Part shown: positions 27,101 through 35,523 of the stretch, one piece after another
Layout of the letters: each line of letters opens with the position of its first letter
Position numbering within the stretch: the stretch's first letter is position 1
Source of the DNA: Rhizobium sp.
Lineage (GTDB): Bacteria; Pseudomonadota; Gammaproteobacteria; Burkholderiales; Thiobacillaceae
Direction: 5' to 3'
NCBI GenBank assembly: GCA_019459285.1
Contig: JAIBEL010000022.1
Location: 1 to 50,080, forward strand
DNA length: 50,080 nt
Made by a program: the position numbers and the translations under genes
The notes under the pieces: model-generated
What the model was told of the DNA's origin: nothing
Seen by the model: the letters and a program-made list of their open reading frames with translations, nothing else
Database searches by the model: none

Positions 27101-27959
27101 ACAGGCGGGAGAACAGCGGCAGGATCTCGGTGCCGGGCGGATGGTGCTTGCGCAGCGCCTCGGCGGTGTCGCGGATCTCGCGTTCACCCGGCAGGAACAC
27201 CAGGATGTCGCCGGGTCCCACCCGCGCGAGCTCGTCGGTGGCGTCGAGGATGGCAGCGATCTGGTCGGGCGCGTCCTTGTCCCTTTTCTCGCGCTCGCTC
27301 TTGGCCGGGGGGGCGGGCTCCTCGCGCTCGATCGGTCGCCAGCGGATTTCCACCGGATACATCCGGCCCGATACCTCGATCACGGGCGCGTCGTCGAAGT
27401 GCTTCGAGAAGCGTTCGGCGTCGATGGTGGCGGACGTAATCACCACACGCAGGTCGGCACGCTTTTCGACCAGCGTCTTCAGGTAACCGAGGAGGAAATC
27501 GATGTTGAGGCTGCGTTCGTGCGCTTCGTCGATGATGATCGTGTCGTAGCGTGAGAGCAGTGGATCGCCCTGGCTTTCGGCCAGCAGGATGCCGTCGGTC
27601 ATCACCTTGATCGCGGTGTCGTGGCGCACGGTGTCGGTGAAGCGCACCTTGTAGCCGACCCGGCCGCCAAGCTCGCCGCCCAGTTCCTGCGCGATGCGCG
27701 CCGCCACCGAGCGCGCGGCGATGCGGCGCGGCTGGGTGCAGCCGATCAGCCTGCCCGGTCTCGCCGCCTCTAATCCAAGCCGGGCTTCCAGGCACATCTT
27801 GGGTATCTGCGTGGTTTTGCCCGAGCCGGTCTCGCCGCACAGGATCAGCACGCGGTTTTTCTGCAGCGCCGCGAGTATGTCGTCGCGGCGCTGGCTGACC
27901 GGCAGATCGGGATAGCTGATAAGCAAGGGACTACTTGTTCTGGATATATTTGGCGTCAT
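24168..27959 (-). CDS. hrpA: ATP-dependent RNA helicase HrpA (DEAH box)
   Basis: 1263 residues, near the usual 1280-1300. Walker A GETGSGKTTQ (about 42-51), DEAH in IIIDEAHERSLN, SAT in VVITSATID, and the Q-R-x-G-R-x-G-R motif (ANQRAGRCGRVADG) define a DEAH helicase; helicase-associated, OB and HrpA-type C-terminal domains follow. HrpA acts on mRNA and stalled ribosomes in related bacteria. The ATG at 27959 lies inside the preceding gene (29-base overlap) with GGAAA upstream. It is by far the longest gene in the window. Confidence 0.96.
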   Translation of the reverse strand: MTPNISRTSSPLLISYPDLPVSQRRDDILAALQKNRVLILCGETGSGKTTQIPKMCLEARLGLEAARPGRLIGCTQPRRIAARSVAARIAQELGGELGGRVGYKVRFTDTVRHDTAIKVMTDGILLAESQGDPLLSRYDTIIIDEAHERSLNIDFLLGYLKTLVEKRADLRVVITSATIDAERFSKHFDDAPVIEVSGRMYPVEIRWRPIEREEPAPPAKSEREKRDKDAPDQIAAILDATDELARVGPGDILVFLPGEREIRDTAEALRKHHPPGTEILPLFSRLSVAEQDAIFRPTSALRRIVLATNVAETSLTVPGIRYVIDPGTARVKRYSARNKVEQLLIEKVSQASANQRAGRCGRVADGVCIRLYDEADFGNRPRFTDPELLRSSLAGVILRMKSLGLGDVVGFPFIDPPSSRLVTDGYQLLAELQALDEQGGLTKIGTQLARLPLDPRIARMLLAAEQQRCVREVLIIASALSVQDPRDRPMERAQAADEKHKLFADERSDFMGWLKLWRWYEEQVQHKKTNRQLQTLLQDHFLSPRRMREWRDIHGQLHAQVSELGLKENEKDAGYDTIHQALLTGLLGNIGFKSDDAKARAKPGEGNYQGARGIKLSIHPGSALAKKGPKWVMAAELTDTGRLLARTVAEVRPEWIEAAGRHLLTRMYIEPHWEKDGARVVAFERVSLYGITLVPRRKIHYGPIDPELSRELFIRGALVAGEYDTRAPWFAHNRALIKEIEDLEHKARKSGVWLDEEHIFRVFDARIPAGLHNSAAFETWRAEAEAANPKILFLQREDILGEGLGADHTLFPETMAVDGVACPLKYRFEPGHALDGVTLRLPLYLLNRIEAAQIDWLVPGLIREKLTALLKFLPKDKRRPLIPLPDTVTAFLGVTKPGEQTLTEALTGFIRKRTGADIHPDEWKGDLPTHLKMNVSVIDDSGQELANGRDLVALRQQLGGAARITYGGGAEDSEFERTGLVEWNFGDLPEQVKFKRGGRELIGYPALVDNGESVDLRLLDAADVAESETRRGVVRLLRIALAAQFKQLDKDLARETALALKFRSFGSPEQLRAALIDAIATRALLGDDDTPRDGKAFGKQKERAKPKIAVVKQALLRDSAEILDLHAQVSARLNAKPQFTAVMRDETAHLAALMPADFITATPWAHLKDLPRYLRGILKRLEKLPAAEQRDARGMAGVLTLQNKYLARRGQVVGTASAALDDFRWQLEELRISLFAQELKTPFPVSAKRLDKLWNELARQPLN

Positions 27960-28614
27960 CGAAGGTTTCCAGCCAGGCAGGGCGATAGACCGCCATCATC
28001 GTCACCGCCATGCCGGTCGAAAAGGCCTCCGCCCAGCTGATCAATACCGTGGCATACGGCGTGTACTGGGCAAGCAGATAATCGAGCGGATACACCCCGG
28101 CCAGCGCCATCAGCGCCGTGGTCGTCACGCCGATCATCGCCACCGACAGCGCGGCGCCGAAAAAACCATTGCCCAGTACGTAGATGAAAAAGTGATTCGG
28201 CAAACGGCGCTCGACGAAACGATAGACGTTCCAGCTCACGGCCGCTGGCAGCGCCGCCATCAGCAGCGCATCCGCACCCAAGGCTTCCCAACTGCCATGC
28301 CCGAATGCCGCGTTCGCCAGCAGGACCAGCACACCGGAGAACGTGGCGCGCCAGAAGCCGAACATCAGCGTCAACGCCGCCAGTCCGTACAGATGGAATG
28401 CCAGCCCGGGTTTGACGCCTGTGCGGATCTGCCACAAGGCCAGCACGGCCACCGTGGCGCCGAGGAACAGATTCAGTCTCGGCGGCTCGGCCAGCCTGCG
28501 CCAGTCGCCCGACATCAACCAGCGCCAGGCCAGAAAGGTCAAACCCAGCCAGCCGACCAGATAAAAGGATTCGGGCAACAGTGATGCGGACTGGCCCAGC
28601 GCGTTAAAATTCAT
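27931..28614 (-). CDS. CbiM/ECF-like integral membrane protein (COG3235 type)
   Basis: 227 residues with about seven helices, starting MNFNALGQSASLLPESFYLV. The segment RTGVKPGLAFHLYGLAALTLMFGFWRA and the NVYRFVERRLPNHFFIYVLGNGFFGAALSV stretch (positions only) match uncharacterised membrane proteins related to the CbiM component of cobalt/nickel energy-coupling-factor transporters. The His in FHLYG and those in LPNHFF could bind metal. No ATPase partner is nearby, so transport is unproven. It overlaps hrpA by 29 bases and is divergent from the UPF0149 gene. Confidence 0.75.
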   Translation of the reverse strand: MNFNALGQSASLLPESFYLVGWLGLTFLAWRWLMSGDWRRLAEPPRLNLFLGATVAVLALWQIRTGVKPGLAFHLYGLAALTLMFGFWRATFSGVLVLLANAAFGHGSWEALGADALLMAALPAAVSWNVYRFVERRLPNHFFIYVLGNGFFGAALSVAMIGVTTTALMALAGVYPLDYLLAQYTPYATVLISWAEAFSTGMAVTMMAVYRPAWLETFDDAKYIQNK

Positions 28615-28666
28615 GGGCGGATTTTACGCGATGCGCGGATCCGAACCCTTACTTCGAGCCCAGACC

Positions 28667-29341
28667 ATGTCCGCACCCCCATCCCTCCACGCCCGGCTGA
28701 GCGACGACGAGATCGACGCCCTGGCCGATCTCGTCGACCTCATCGACGAGCGCACCGACGTCCCGATCTCGCTCGAAGGCCTGGATGGCTTCGTCACTGC
28801 GCTGGCCTGCAGCCCGCGCGCCATTCCGCCCGAAGAATATTTTCCGGTGCTGTTCGACCGCGACGACGGCCTCGATGCGATATTCGAGGACGAGGCCGAC
28901 ATGGCGCGGTTCCTGGCGCTGTTCGAGCGCCGCCGCAACGAGATCGCCCGTGCGCTGGCCGCGCCGATCGAGGACCTCACCGACCCCAGGGCGCTGTCGC
29001 CGCTGATCATGGACTGGAACGGGCTGCTGGCCGAGCTGCTACCCGCCGATGCCGGACGCTTGAAGGCGGCCGGCATCCCCCCCTATGCCCAGTTGTGGGC
29101 CGCCGGTTTTCTGCTGGTCGTGGAACACTGGGAAGCCGACTGGAACTTACCGGTGGACAGCAAGGACGAAGCCTTCGTCGACGAGGTGCTCGACCCGTTC
29201 TACGTGCTGGCCGCACCGCTCGACGAACTCAGCCCGGAAGAACGGGCCATCCGCCGCGAAGACCACGTCGCCCTCGCCATCTGGGGCGCCTACGAACTGC
29301 GCGAATTCTGGCTCGACCGCGGTCAAGCCCCGCGCGCCTGA
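28667..29341 (+). CDS. UPF0149 (YgfB/YecA-like) family protein
   Basis: 224 residues, very acidic, soluble. It matches the family by its N-terminal LSDDEIDALADLVDLI, DGFVTALACSPRAIPPEEYFPVLF, and the central YAQLWAAGFLLVVEHWEADW. Family members are small helical proteins; YgfB-type members modulate gene expression in some bacteria and several carry a C-terminal metal-binding SEC-C motif, which this one lacks. ATG 28667 (MSAPPSLHARLS) is preferred over 28613, which would put 18 unlikely residues in front. Confidence 0.85.
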   Translation: MSAPPSLHARLSDDEIDALADLVDLIDERTDVPISLEGLDGFVTALACSPRAIPPEEYFPVLFDRDDGLDAIFEDEADMARFLALFERRRNEIARALAAPIEDLTDPRALSPLIMDWNGLLAELLPADAGRLKAAGIPPYAQLWAAGFLLVVEHWEADWNLPVDSKDEAFVDEVLDPFYVLAAPLDELSPEERAIRREDHVALAIWGAYELREFWLDRGQAPRA

Positions 29342-29375
29342 ATTCCTGTCATTTGAACCTGCTAACGTATATCCG

Positions 29376-30068
29376 ATGAATCTCGTCCTGTTCGATCTCG
29401 ACAACACCCTGCTCGCCGGCGACTCCGACTATGAATGGGGGCAATTCCTCATCGCCAAGGGCGTGGTCGACGGTGCGCACTACGAAGCCAAAAACCGCGC
29501 CTTCTATGAAGACTACAAGGCCGGGCAGCTCGACATCTATGCCTTCCTCGCCTTCGCCCTGCGGCCGCTTGCCACCCATACGCGCGCGCAACTCGACGCC
29601 TGGCACGCCGAATACATGGAGACGCGCATCAGGCCGATGATCACTCAGGCCGCACGCGACCTGGTCAACAAGCATCTGGATAGCGCTGACCTGGTGGCCG
29701 TCATTACCGCCACCAACAGCTTCGTTACCGGGCCGATCGCGAAGGAGTTCGGCATCCCGCACCTGATCGCCACCGACCCCGAGGAAATCGACGGCCATTT
29801 CACCGGCGAAGTCGCCGGCACGCCGTGTTTCCGCGAAGGCAAGGTCGTCCGTCTCGAGCAGTTCCTCGAAGCCCGCGGCACGCGGCTGGACTGCCTCAGC
29901 ACCAGCTGGTTCTACAGCGACTCGCTCAACGACCTGCCGCTACTGGAAAAAGTCCGGCACCCCGTTGCCGTCGACCCCGACTCCACGCTGCGCGCGCACG
30001 CCGAAGCCAGGAACTGGCCGGTAATCTCGCTACGCTCCCCGTCCCCGCAAGGACACCCGCACCCATAG
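29376..30068 (+). CDS. HAD-IB family phosphatase (SerB/histidinol-phosphatase-like)
   Basis: 230 residues. It has the HAD motifs: DLDNTL near the start (nucleophile D7 and acid/base D9), the ITATN serine/threonine segment (motif II), REGK (motif III lysine) and SDSLNDLPLL (motif IV). The helical subfamily-IB cap region (YEWGQFLIAKGVVDG, YKAGQLDIYAFLAFALRP) is intact. This group includes phosphoserine and histidinol-phosphate phosphatases; the exact substrate cannot be assigned. Likely monocistronic, or co-transcribed with the UPF0149 gene 34 bases upstream. Confidence 0.88.
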   Translation: MNLVLFDLDNTLLAGDSDYEWGQFLIAKGVVDGAHYEAKNRAFYEDYKAGQLDIYAFLAFALRPLATHTRAQLDAWHAEYMETRIRPMITQAARDLVNKHLDSADLVAVITATNSFVTGPIAKEFGIPHLIATDPEEIDGHFTGEVAGTPCFREGKVVRLEQFLEARGTRLDCLSTSWFYSDSLNDLPLLEKVRHPVAVDPDSTLRAHAEARNWPVISLRSPSPQGHPHP

Positions 30069-30080
30069 GCTACACACGTA

Positions 30081-31088
30081 ATGCACATCGTCATCCCGGA
30101 CCGATCCCCCCTGTCCACGCCGTCCACGCTTGCCGAAAGCGTCGCCCAGCAGCGCAACGCCCTCGCCAACCTTCTGCGCGAACCGCTGGCACTGGCGGCA
30201 CAGGCATGCAGCCGGGCCTGGCCCAGCCGGGCCGGCCTCAACGCCGCGTTGACGCACGCCCTGAACGGGCTGCCTGCCTGCAAGTACATGTATGCGCTGG
30301 ATACCCACGCCCTGCAGCTCAGCGACAACATCAGCCATGCCGGCCTGATCGAGACTGACTATGGGCGCGACCGCTCCGATCGCCCCTACATGAACGAAGC
30401 CGTGCCGAACCAGGGTTTCCTGCTATCGCAGGCCTACATCAGCCTGCGGGCCAGGCGACCGTCGCTGACCGCGATCCAGATCGTGCGCGACGACGACGGC
30501 CAGGTACTCGGCTTCGTCGGCGCCGATTTCGACCTGCGCGACCTGCCGATCACCGCCAAGCTCTACAACGAACCCACCGCCTGGCGGCAGATCAAGGGCG
30601 ACCCGGCGATCCGCGGCGCGGTATTCCATCAGACCCGCAGTGACAGCCAGCTGGACCTGAACCTCGATACCGTGCTGGGCGTGATGGAAGAACTGATGAC
30701 CGACCGCGGCGTATTCCACGGTAAGCTGCATTTCTCCAGCAGCCGCGCCACAGTCTGGCTGGTCGACGACCCCTATCGCTACCGTCTGCTGGATATCGAT
30801 GCGCTGACCGACCCCGACACCTGCCTCAGCTATCCGCGCCGCCCTTATCCGGACGATGCGGTGGTACCCAAGGACAGGATACGCCCGGTTCTGGACACCC
30901 TGCGCGCACTGCGTTTCATGGACGAAACCTTCTACCTTCGTGCCGGTTCGCTCAACATCTTCAACGGCATGGTCGGCCTCACCTTCTCGTGCGACGGCTC
31001 GCATTACCTGCCGTGGGGCGAGTTCCTGAGCAAAGGCTACGATTTCTGGGCCAGCAGCACGCCCGGAATCGCCAATGCCACCGACTGA
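30081..31088 (+). CDS. Soluble PDC/Cache-sensor protein without output domain
   Basis: 335 residues with no signal peptide or transmembrane segment. The region DYGRDRSDRPYMNEAV...GFLLSQAYISLRARRPSLTAIQIVRDDDGQVLGFVGADFDLRDL (about 93-160, given for location) has the Cache/PDC pattern: an R-x-RPYM-type ligand-binding helix and a DFDLRDL closing strand. A C-terminal domain of about 150 residues (FHGKLHFSSSRATVWLVDDPYRYRLLDID onward) is of unknown type. Cache domains usually sit outside the membrane, so a cytosolic, effector-less one is unusual. It is 9 bases from the nsrR stop, convergent. Confidence 0.7.
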   Translation: MHIVIPDRSPLSTPSTLAESVAQQRNALANLLREPLALAAQACSRAWPSRAGLNAALTHALNGLPACKYMYALDTHALQLSDNISHAGLIETDYGRDRSDRPYMNEAVPNQGFLLSQAYISLRARRPSLTAIQIVRDDDGQVLGFVGADFDLRDLPITAKLYNEPTAWRQIKGDPAIRGAVFHQTRSDSQLDLNLDTVLGVMEELMTDRGVFHGKLHFSSSRATVWLVDDPYRYRLLDIDALTDPDTCLSYPRRPYPDDAVVPKDRIRPVLDTLRALRFMDETFYLRAGSLNIFNGMVGLTFSCDGSHYLPWGEFLSKGYDFWASSTPGIANATD

Positions 31089-31097
31089 GCCAAGCCC

Positions 31098-31568
31098 TCA
31101 GACCGTCGCCCGGACTTTTCTGGCACGGGGATGCATCTGTATCGTAGCCCGCGTTTTCTTGTCAGGGCGACGCCTGGTCAATGACGCCAGCGTCACTCTG
31201 TCCAGCTTGTCCAGATAGGCTGCCGTCGCCGATTGCAGTACGTCCTTGAGCACGCACGCGGGTGAATACAGGCACTGGTTGCCGGATGGGTCGAAGCACT
31301 CGGCCATGTTGAAATCGGTTTCGGTATTGCGCACCACCTCCCCGATGTTGATATCGGTCGGTTCGCGATTCAAACGCAGGCCCCCATTGCGCCCGCGCAC
31401 CGTCTCGACCATGCCGGTCAGTCCGAGTTGATACACCACCTTCATCAGATGGTTTTTCGAAATTCCGTGTACGTCGGCAATTTCGGAAATCGTCACCAGC
31501 CGGTCGCGGTGGCTGGCGAGATACATCAGCGTGCGCAGCGCGTAGTCAGTGTAGGCAGTCAGTCTCAT
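31098..31568 (-). CDS. nsrR: NsrR-type Rrf2-family nitric-oxide-sensing repressor
   Basis: 156 residues. The Rrf2 winged helix opens MRLTAYTDYALRTLMYLA, with the recognition helix ISKNHLMKVVYQL and the wing RGRNGGLRL. Three cysteines, C91, C99 and C105 (CFDPSGNQC-x5-C), are where the NO-sensitive iron-sulfur cluster is bound in NsrR; the C-x7-C-x5-C spacing differs from E. coli C-x4-C-x5-C. E85, D85-like acidic residues before C91 may give the extra ligand. The divergent neighbour is a nitric oxide reductase and the intergenic region has NsrR-like palindromes, which makes the NsrR assignment strong. A basic C-terminal tail of about 20 residues is an extension. Confidence 0.9.
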   Translation of the reverse strand: MRLTAYTDYALRTLMYLASHRDRLVTISEIADVHGISKNHLMKVVYQLGLTGMVETVRGRNGGLRLNREPTDINIGEVVRNTETDFNMAECFDPSGNQCLYSPACVLKDVLQSATAAYLDKLDRVTLASLTRRRPDKKTRATIQMHPRARKVRATV

Positions 31569-31623
31569 GGCAGCAGCATCCCGTAATAAATCAACCCGCT
31601 ATTGACCGGCTCGTCCGCGACAA

Positions 31624-31646
31624 AACATGTACCAATCATACATGTT
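31624..31646. promoter_or_regulatory. NsrR-like operator, nsrR side
   Basis: 23-bp dyad: AACATGTA (31624-31631), 7-base centre, TACATGTT (31639-31646). Eight-bp perfect arms in an 11-1-11 layout match the length of NsrR sites. It is 56 bases upstream of the nsrR ATG, suiting autoregulation. Confidence 0.6.
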
Positions 31647-31721
31647 CATGACATGGCGACCAGAAAATCGACCGGTGTTGTACGAATGCATCATAACAAA
31701 CCGATCTGAAGATATTTTTAT

Positions 31722-31749
31722 TTGCATACTTTAATCATGTATGTAATAT
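31722..31749 (+). promoter_or_regulatory. Candidate sigma-70 promoter of norB
   Basis: TTGCAT (31722-31727), 16-base spacer, TAATAT (31744-31749); an AT-rich island in GC-rich DNA. Transcription would start near 31756, inside the second palindrome. Confidence 0.4.
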
Positions 31750-31767
31750 GCATCTTTAATGCATCTG
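31745..31767. promoter_or_regulatory. NsrR-like operator over the norB start site
   Basis: Left half AATATGCATCT and right half, read on the other strand, CAGATGCATTA around T31756 each match the known NsrR half-site AAGATGCATTT at 8-9 positions. It overlaps the predicted transcription start, as expected for a repressor. Confidence 0.65.
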
Positions 31768-31804
31768 TTTTTGTAGTCCCCTTCGTCAAGAAAGGAAATT
31801 CGCC

Positions 31805-34090
31805 ATGAACGCCACACGCAAGCTCTGGACCTGGCTGGCCGTCATCTGTGTATTGTCCTTCGCCGCCCTCGGCTGGGTCGGCACGGAAATCTACCTCAAG
31901 GCTCCGCCCATCCCTCAAAAAGTCGTCAGCGCCAGCGGCGACCTGATCTTCACCGCAGACCAGATTCAGCAAGGCCAGCAAGCCTGGCTGTCAGCTGGAG
32001 GCCAGCAGATGGGCACCGTCTGGGGCCACGGCAGTTACCTCGCCCCCGACTGGTCGGCCGACTGGCTGCATCGCGAAGCGTTGGCGCTGCGCGAAATATG
32101 GTCACAGCGGGGTTACGGGATGCCCTTCGAGCAATTGAACGTGGGCCAGCAGGGACAGGTGAACAGCCTGCTGAAAGTTGAAATGCGGCACAACGCATAC
32201 AGCAGTGCCAACGCCACGCTCACGGTGTCCGACGACCGGGCTGCGGCGATACGCCAGGTGGCATCGCACTATCGCGGCCTGTTCGGCCATGAGAACACGC
32301 TCGACACCCTGCGCACCCAATACGCCATGGCGACCGACTCGTTACCCGACCCGGCCGACCGCCAGGCATTGACTGCCTTTTTCTTCTGGACCGCCTGGGC
32401 CGCCACCACCGATCGCCCCGGCGAAACCGACTTGAGCTATACCAGCAACTGGCCGCACGAGCCGCTGGTCGGCAATACGCCCACCGCGACCATCGGCATC
32501 TGGTCGATCGCCAGCGTGATTCTCATGATTGCGGCAATCGCCGGCATGATTTTCTTCCATGGCCGCCACAAGGAAGAAGACGACCCGGTCCCGCCCAAGT
32601 CCGACCCGCTGTTCGATCTCAAGCCCACGCCCTCGATGAAAGCCACCAAGAAGTATTTCTTCGTGGTGATCGGCCTCATCTTGGCGCAGGTCGGCATGGG
32701 CATCCTCACCGCGCACTACGCGGTGGAAGGCAACAGTTTCTTCGGCATCCCGCTGGGCGAGATTCTGCCCTTCACGGTCAGCCGCACCATCCATACTCAG
32801 TTTGCGGTGCTGTGGATTGCCACCGCCTGGCTGGCCACCGGCCTGTATATCGCGCCCGCCATCTCCGGGCATGAACCCCGGTTCCAGAAACTGGGCGTGG
32901 ACGTGCTCTTCTATGCCCTCCTGTTCATCGTGGTCGGTTCCACCGTCACCGGCTGGCTAGGCACACTGCAACACCTCGGGACCACATTCAGCTTCTGGAT
33001 CGGCAACCAGGGCCTCGAATTCACCAGCATGGGCCGGGTGTGGCAAATCCTGCTGTTCATCGGCCTGCTGTTCTGGGCCACCCTGCTCGGCCGCGGCCTC
33101 TGGCCGGCGCTGAAGAAACCGTCCGAAAGCCGCGGCCTGATCGCGATGGTGTTCCTGGCTGCGCTGTGCATCGGCGGCTTCTATGCCACCTCGCTGACCT
33201 GGGGCCCGCACACCCATTATTCGATGATCGAGTACTGGCGCTGGTGGCTGGTCCACCTGTGGGTCGAGGGCTTCTTCGAGGTCTTCGCCACCGCCGTCAT
33301 CGCCCTGCTGTTCACGCGTCTTGGCCTGATCCGCGCCGCGACCGCCAACAGCGCGATCGTGCTGGAGACCATCGTGTTCCTGTTCGGCGGCATCCTGGGC
33401 ACGCTGCACCACCTGTATTTCACCGGCACGCCGACCCACGTGATCGCCATTGGCGCCATGTTCTCGGCACTGGAAGTGGTCCCGCTCGCCATGATCGGGA
33501 CCGAGGCCTACCGCAACTACAAGCGTTCGCAATCCGCTCCCTGGGTCCAGTCGTACAAATGGGCGATCCTGAGCTTCATTGCGGTGGGCTTCTGGAACGT
33601 GGTCGGCGCCGGCCTGCTGGGCTTTTCCATCAACACGCCCATCGCGCTGTACTACATGCAGGGGATGAACATGACGGCCGCCCACGGCCACGCCGCCCTG
33701 TTCGGCGTGTACGGCATGCTGGGGATCGGCCTGCTGCTGTTCTGCCTGCGCGGTCTGAGCGACCGCCATGCCTGGTCTGACAGGCTGCTGAAACCCATGT
33801 TCTGGTCGCTCAACATCGGCCTCGCCATGATGGTCTTCATGTCGCTGGTGCCGGCCGGCCTCTACCAGGCATGGGCCAGCGTCAGCCGCGGCGTCTGGTT
33901 TGCCCGCTCCCCGGAAGTGGTGCATTCGACGTTGATGGAAACCCTCGTCTGGCTGCGCGTACCGGGCGACGTCGTGTTCTCGGTTGGCGTGCTCTTTCTG
34001 GCCCTGTTTGCAGTGCGGTTGCTGAGGGGCGGCAAGCGCGTCCAGCCTGCCTCGCGTATCGCGGGCGTGGCACAGGCGTCCAAACCCTGA
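31805..34090 (+). CDS. norB: Quinol-dependent nitric oxide reductase (single-subunit qNOR)
   Basis: 761 residues, the normal qNOR length. One helix near the N-terminus (LWTWLAVICVLSFAALGWVG) and a c-type-like extracellular domain without CxxCH are fused to a 12-helix haem-copper core, 14 helices in all. Metal ligands are visible: HTQFAVLWIATAW (haem), HLWVEGFFEVFATAV (His plus the FeB Glu), GTLHHLYFTGTP (His pair of FeB) and AAHGHAALFG (haem b/b3). Reduces 2 NO to N2O with electrons from quinol at the cytoplasmic membrane. AAGGAAA lies 6 bases before the ATG. No cNOR norC or norQD is present; the single-gene form is common in NO detoxification as well as denitrification. Confidence 0.96.
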   Translation: MNATRKLWTWLAVICVLSFAALGWVGTEIYLKAPPIPQKVVSASGDLIFTADQIQQGQQAWLSAGGQQMGTVWGHGSYLAPDWSADWLHREALALREIWSQRGYGMPFEQLNVGQQGQVNSLLKVEMRHNAYSSANATLTVSDDRAAAIRQVASHYRGLFGHENTLDTLRTQYAMATDSLPDPADRQALTAFFFWTAWAATTDRPGETDLSYTSNWPHEPLVGNTPTATIGIWSIASVILMIAAIAGMIFFHGRHKEEDDPVPPKSDPLFDLKPTPSMKATKKYFFVVIGLILAQVGMGILTAHYAVEGNSFFGIPLGEILPFTVSRTIHTQFAVLWIATAWLATGLYIAPAISGHEPRFQKLGVDVLFYALLFIVVGSTVTGWLGTLQHLGTTFSFWIGNQGLEFTSMGRVWQILLFIGLLFWATLLGRGLWPALKKPSESRGLIAMVFLAALCIGGFYATSLTWGPHTHYSMIEYWRWWLVHLWVEGFFEVFATAVIALLFTRLGLIRAATANSAIVLETIVFLFGGILGTLHHLYFTGTPTHVIAIGAMFSALEVVPLAMIGTEAYRNYKRSQSAPWVQSYKWAILSFIAVGFWNVVGAGLLGFSINTPIALYYMQGMNMTAAHGHAALFGVYGMLGIGLLLFCLRGLSDRHAWSDRLLKPMFWSLNIGLAMMVFMSLVPAGLYQAWASVSRGVWFARSPEVVHSTLMETLVWLRVPGDVVFSVGVLFLALFAVRLLRGGKRVQPASRIAGVAQASKP

Positions 34091-34295
34091 CCCGCCCAAG
34101 GCTAAAGCCGGCCAGCGTCCGGCGCGGGCCTACCGGTCTGGGGCACTAAACGCCCGGACGGGTCGGGCCGCGTTTGACTGCTGCGTTGCATCGACGGCCG
34201 AAGGTTTGCCCACCCTTCCATACAATCTGCAATATCAGGCTTGAATCCCCCGCCTTCCGCGGCGGATAATGCGGCATTGCGTCAGGCTGCCTGCT

Positions 34296-34871
34296 TTGGA
34301 AACCTACATCCTCATTCTCATTTCCACGGTGTTCGTGAACAACATCGTGATGGCCAAGATTCTCGGCCTGTGCCCCTTCATGGGCGTCTCGAAGAAACTG
34401 GAAACGGCAATCGGCATGGGGCTGGCGACGACCTTCGTGCTGACGCTGGCCTCCGGTGCGAGCTACCTCGTCAACCAATACCTGCTCGGCCCCGATCTGT
34501 TCTACCTGCGCACCCTGTCGTTCATCGTGGTGATCGCCGGCATCGTGCAGTTCACCGAGATGTTCATCCACAAGACCAGCCCGGTGCTGTACCAGGTGCT
34601 GGGCATCTACCTGCCGCTGATCACCACCAACTGCGCGGTGCTGGGCATTCCCCTGCTCAACGTGCAGGCGCAGCACAATTTCGTCGAATCGCTGTTCTTC
34701 GGCGCCGGCGGCGCGATCGGCTTCACCCTGGTGCTGATCCTGTTTGCCGGCATCCGTGAACGGCTCGAGACCTGCGACGTTCCCTCCCCGTTCAAGGGCA
34801 CCAGTATCGCGATGATCACCGCGGGGCTGATGTCGCTTGCCTTCATGGGTTTCTCGGGCCTGGTCAAATAA
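34296..34871 (+). CDS. rnfA: Rnf/Rsx complex subunit A
   Basis: 191 residues, six membrane helices. Starts with TTG at 34296 ([33 protein letters not shown]), which gives the family length of about 193; an ATG at 34269 (9 residues earlier) is possible but adds unrelated residues. GLCPFMGVS and [13 protein letters not shown] are the paired RnfA/RnfE motifs that hold an intramembrane [2Fe-2S] cluster. Part of the ion-translocating ferredoxin:NAD+ oxidoreductase. TAATG overlap with rnfB. Confidence 0.93.
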   Translation: METYILILISTVFVNNIVMAKILGLCPFMGVSKKLETAIGMGLATTFVLTLASGASYLVNQYLLGPDLFYLRTLSFIVVIAGIVQFTEMFIHKTSPVLYQVLGIYLPLITTNCAVLGIPLLNVQAQHNFVESLFFGAGGAIGFTLVLILFAGIRERLETCDVPSPFKGTSIAMITAGLMSLAFMGFSGLVK

Positions 34872-35422
34872 TGCTGGCCGCAATCGGGGTGATGGCCCTC
34901 CTGGCCGTGGCGATCGGCCTGGTGCTCGGCTGGTCGGCCATCCGCTTCAAGGTGGAAGGCAACCCGCTGGCGGAAAAGATCGACGCCATCCTGCCGCAGA
35001 CGCAATGCGGCCAGTGCGGCTTCCCCGGTTGCCGTCCCTATGCCGAGGCGATCGCCAAGGGCGAGGCCGACATCAACCAGTGTCCGCCGGGCGGCGAGGA
35101 AGGCGTCAAGAAGCTCGCCGAACTGCTGGGCGTGGAACCCAAGCCGCTCGACGAGGCCCACGGCACGCCCAAACCGAAGTCGGTCGCCTTCATCGACGAA
35201 CAAACCTGCATCGGCTGCACCCTGTGCATCCAGGCCTGCCCGGTCGACGCCATTTCCGGCGCGGCCAAGCAGATGCACACCATCATCGCCGCCGAATGCA
35301 CCGGCTGCGAACTGTGCCTGCCGCCCTGCCCGGTCGACTGTATCTCGATGGTGCCGATCGCCGAAGACCTGCCCCACTGGAAATGGAAGCATCCGGTGGT
35401 AATGATGAAGCGCGTCGCATGA
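34871..35422 (+). CDS. rnfB: Rnf/Rsx complex subunit B (iron-sulfur)
   Basis: 183 residues: an N-terminal membrane anchor ([17 protein letters not shown]), a 4Fe-4S domain CGQCGFPGC with a later Cys (NQCPPGG), then two ferredoxin motifs [12 protein letters not shown] and [12 protein letters not shown]. Receives electrons from ferredoxin at the cytoplasmic face. All cluster cysteines are present. Its stop overlaps a small ORF that bridges to rnfC. Confidence 0.95.
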   Translation: MLAAIGVMALLAVAIGLVLGWSAIRFKVEGNPLAEKIDAILPQTQCGQCGFPGCRPYAEAIAKGEADINQCPPGGEEGVKKLAELLGVEPKPLDEAHGTPKPKSVAFIDEQTCIGCTLCIQACPVDAISGAAKQMHTIIAAECTGCELCLPPCPVDCISMVPIAEDLPHWKWKHPVVMMKRVA

Positions 35423-35523
35423 GCAACGAGCCTCGGAACCTGCGAGCGGCCGCGAATGTACGCAGTCCCCGACGCGACGTCCTCTGCCCACACACCCATC
35501 TGACAGAGGGGGCGGTCGCATGA
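35419..35523 (+). CDS. 34-codon bridging ORF between rnfB and rnfC
   Basis: ATG at 35419 overlaps the rnfB stop (ATGA), and its own stop overlaps the rnfC start (ATGA at 35520). It reads [20 protein letters not shown] then [14 protein letters not shown]: polar, arginine-rich, no known family. It fills the 97-base gap exactly. It may be a coupling ORF that keeps ribosomes moving to rnfC, not a functional protein. Chance is possible in high-GC DNA. Confidence 0.35.
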   Translation: MSNEPRNLRAAANVRSPRRDVLCPHTHLTEGAVA

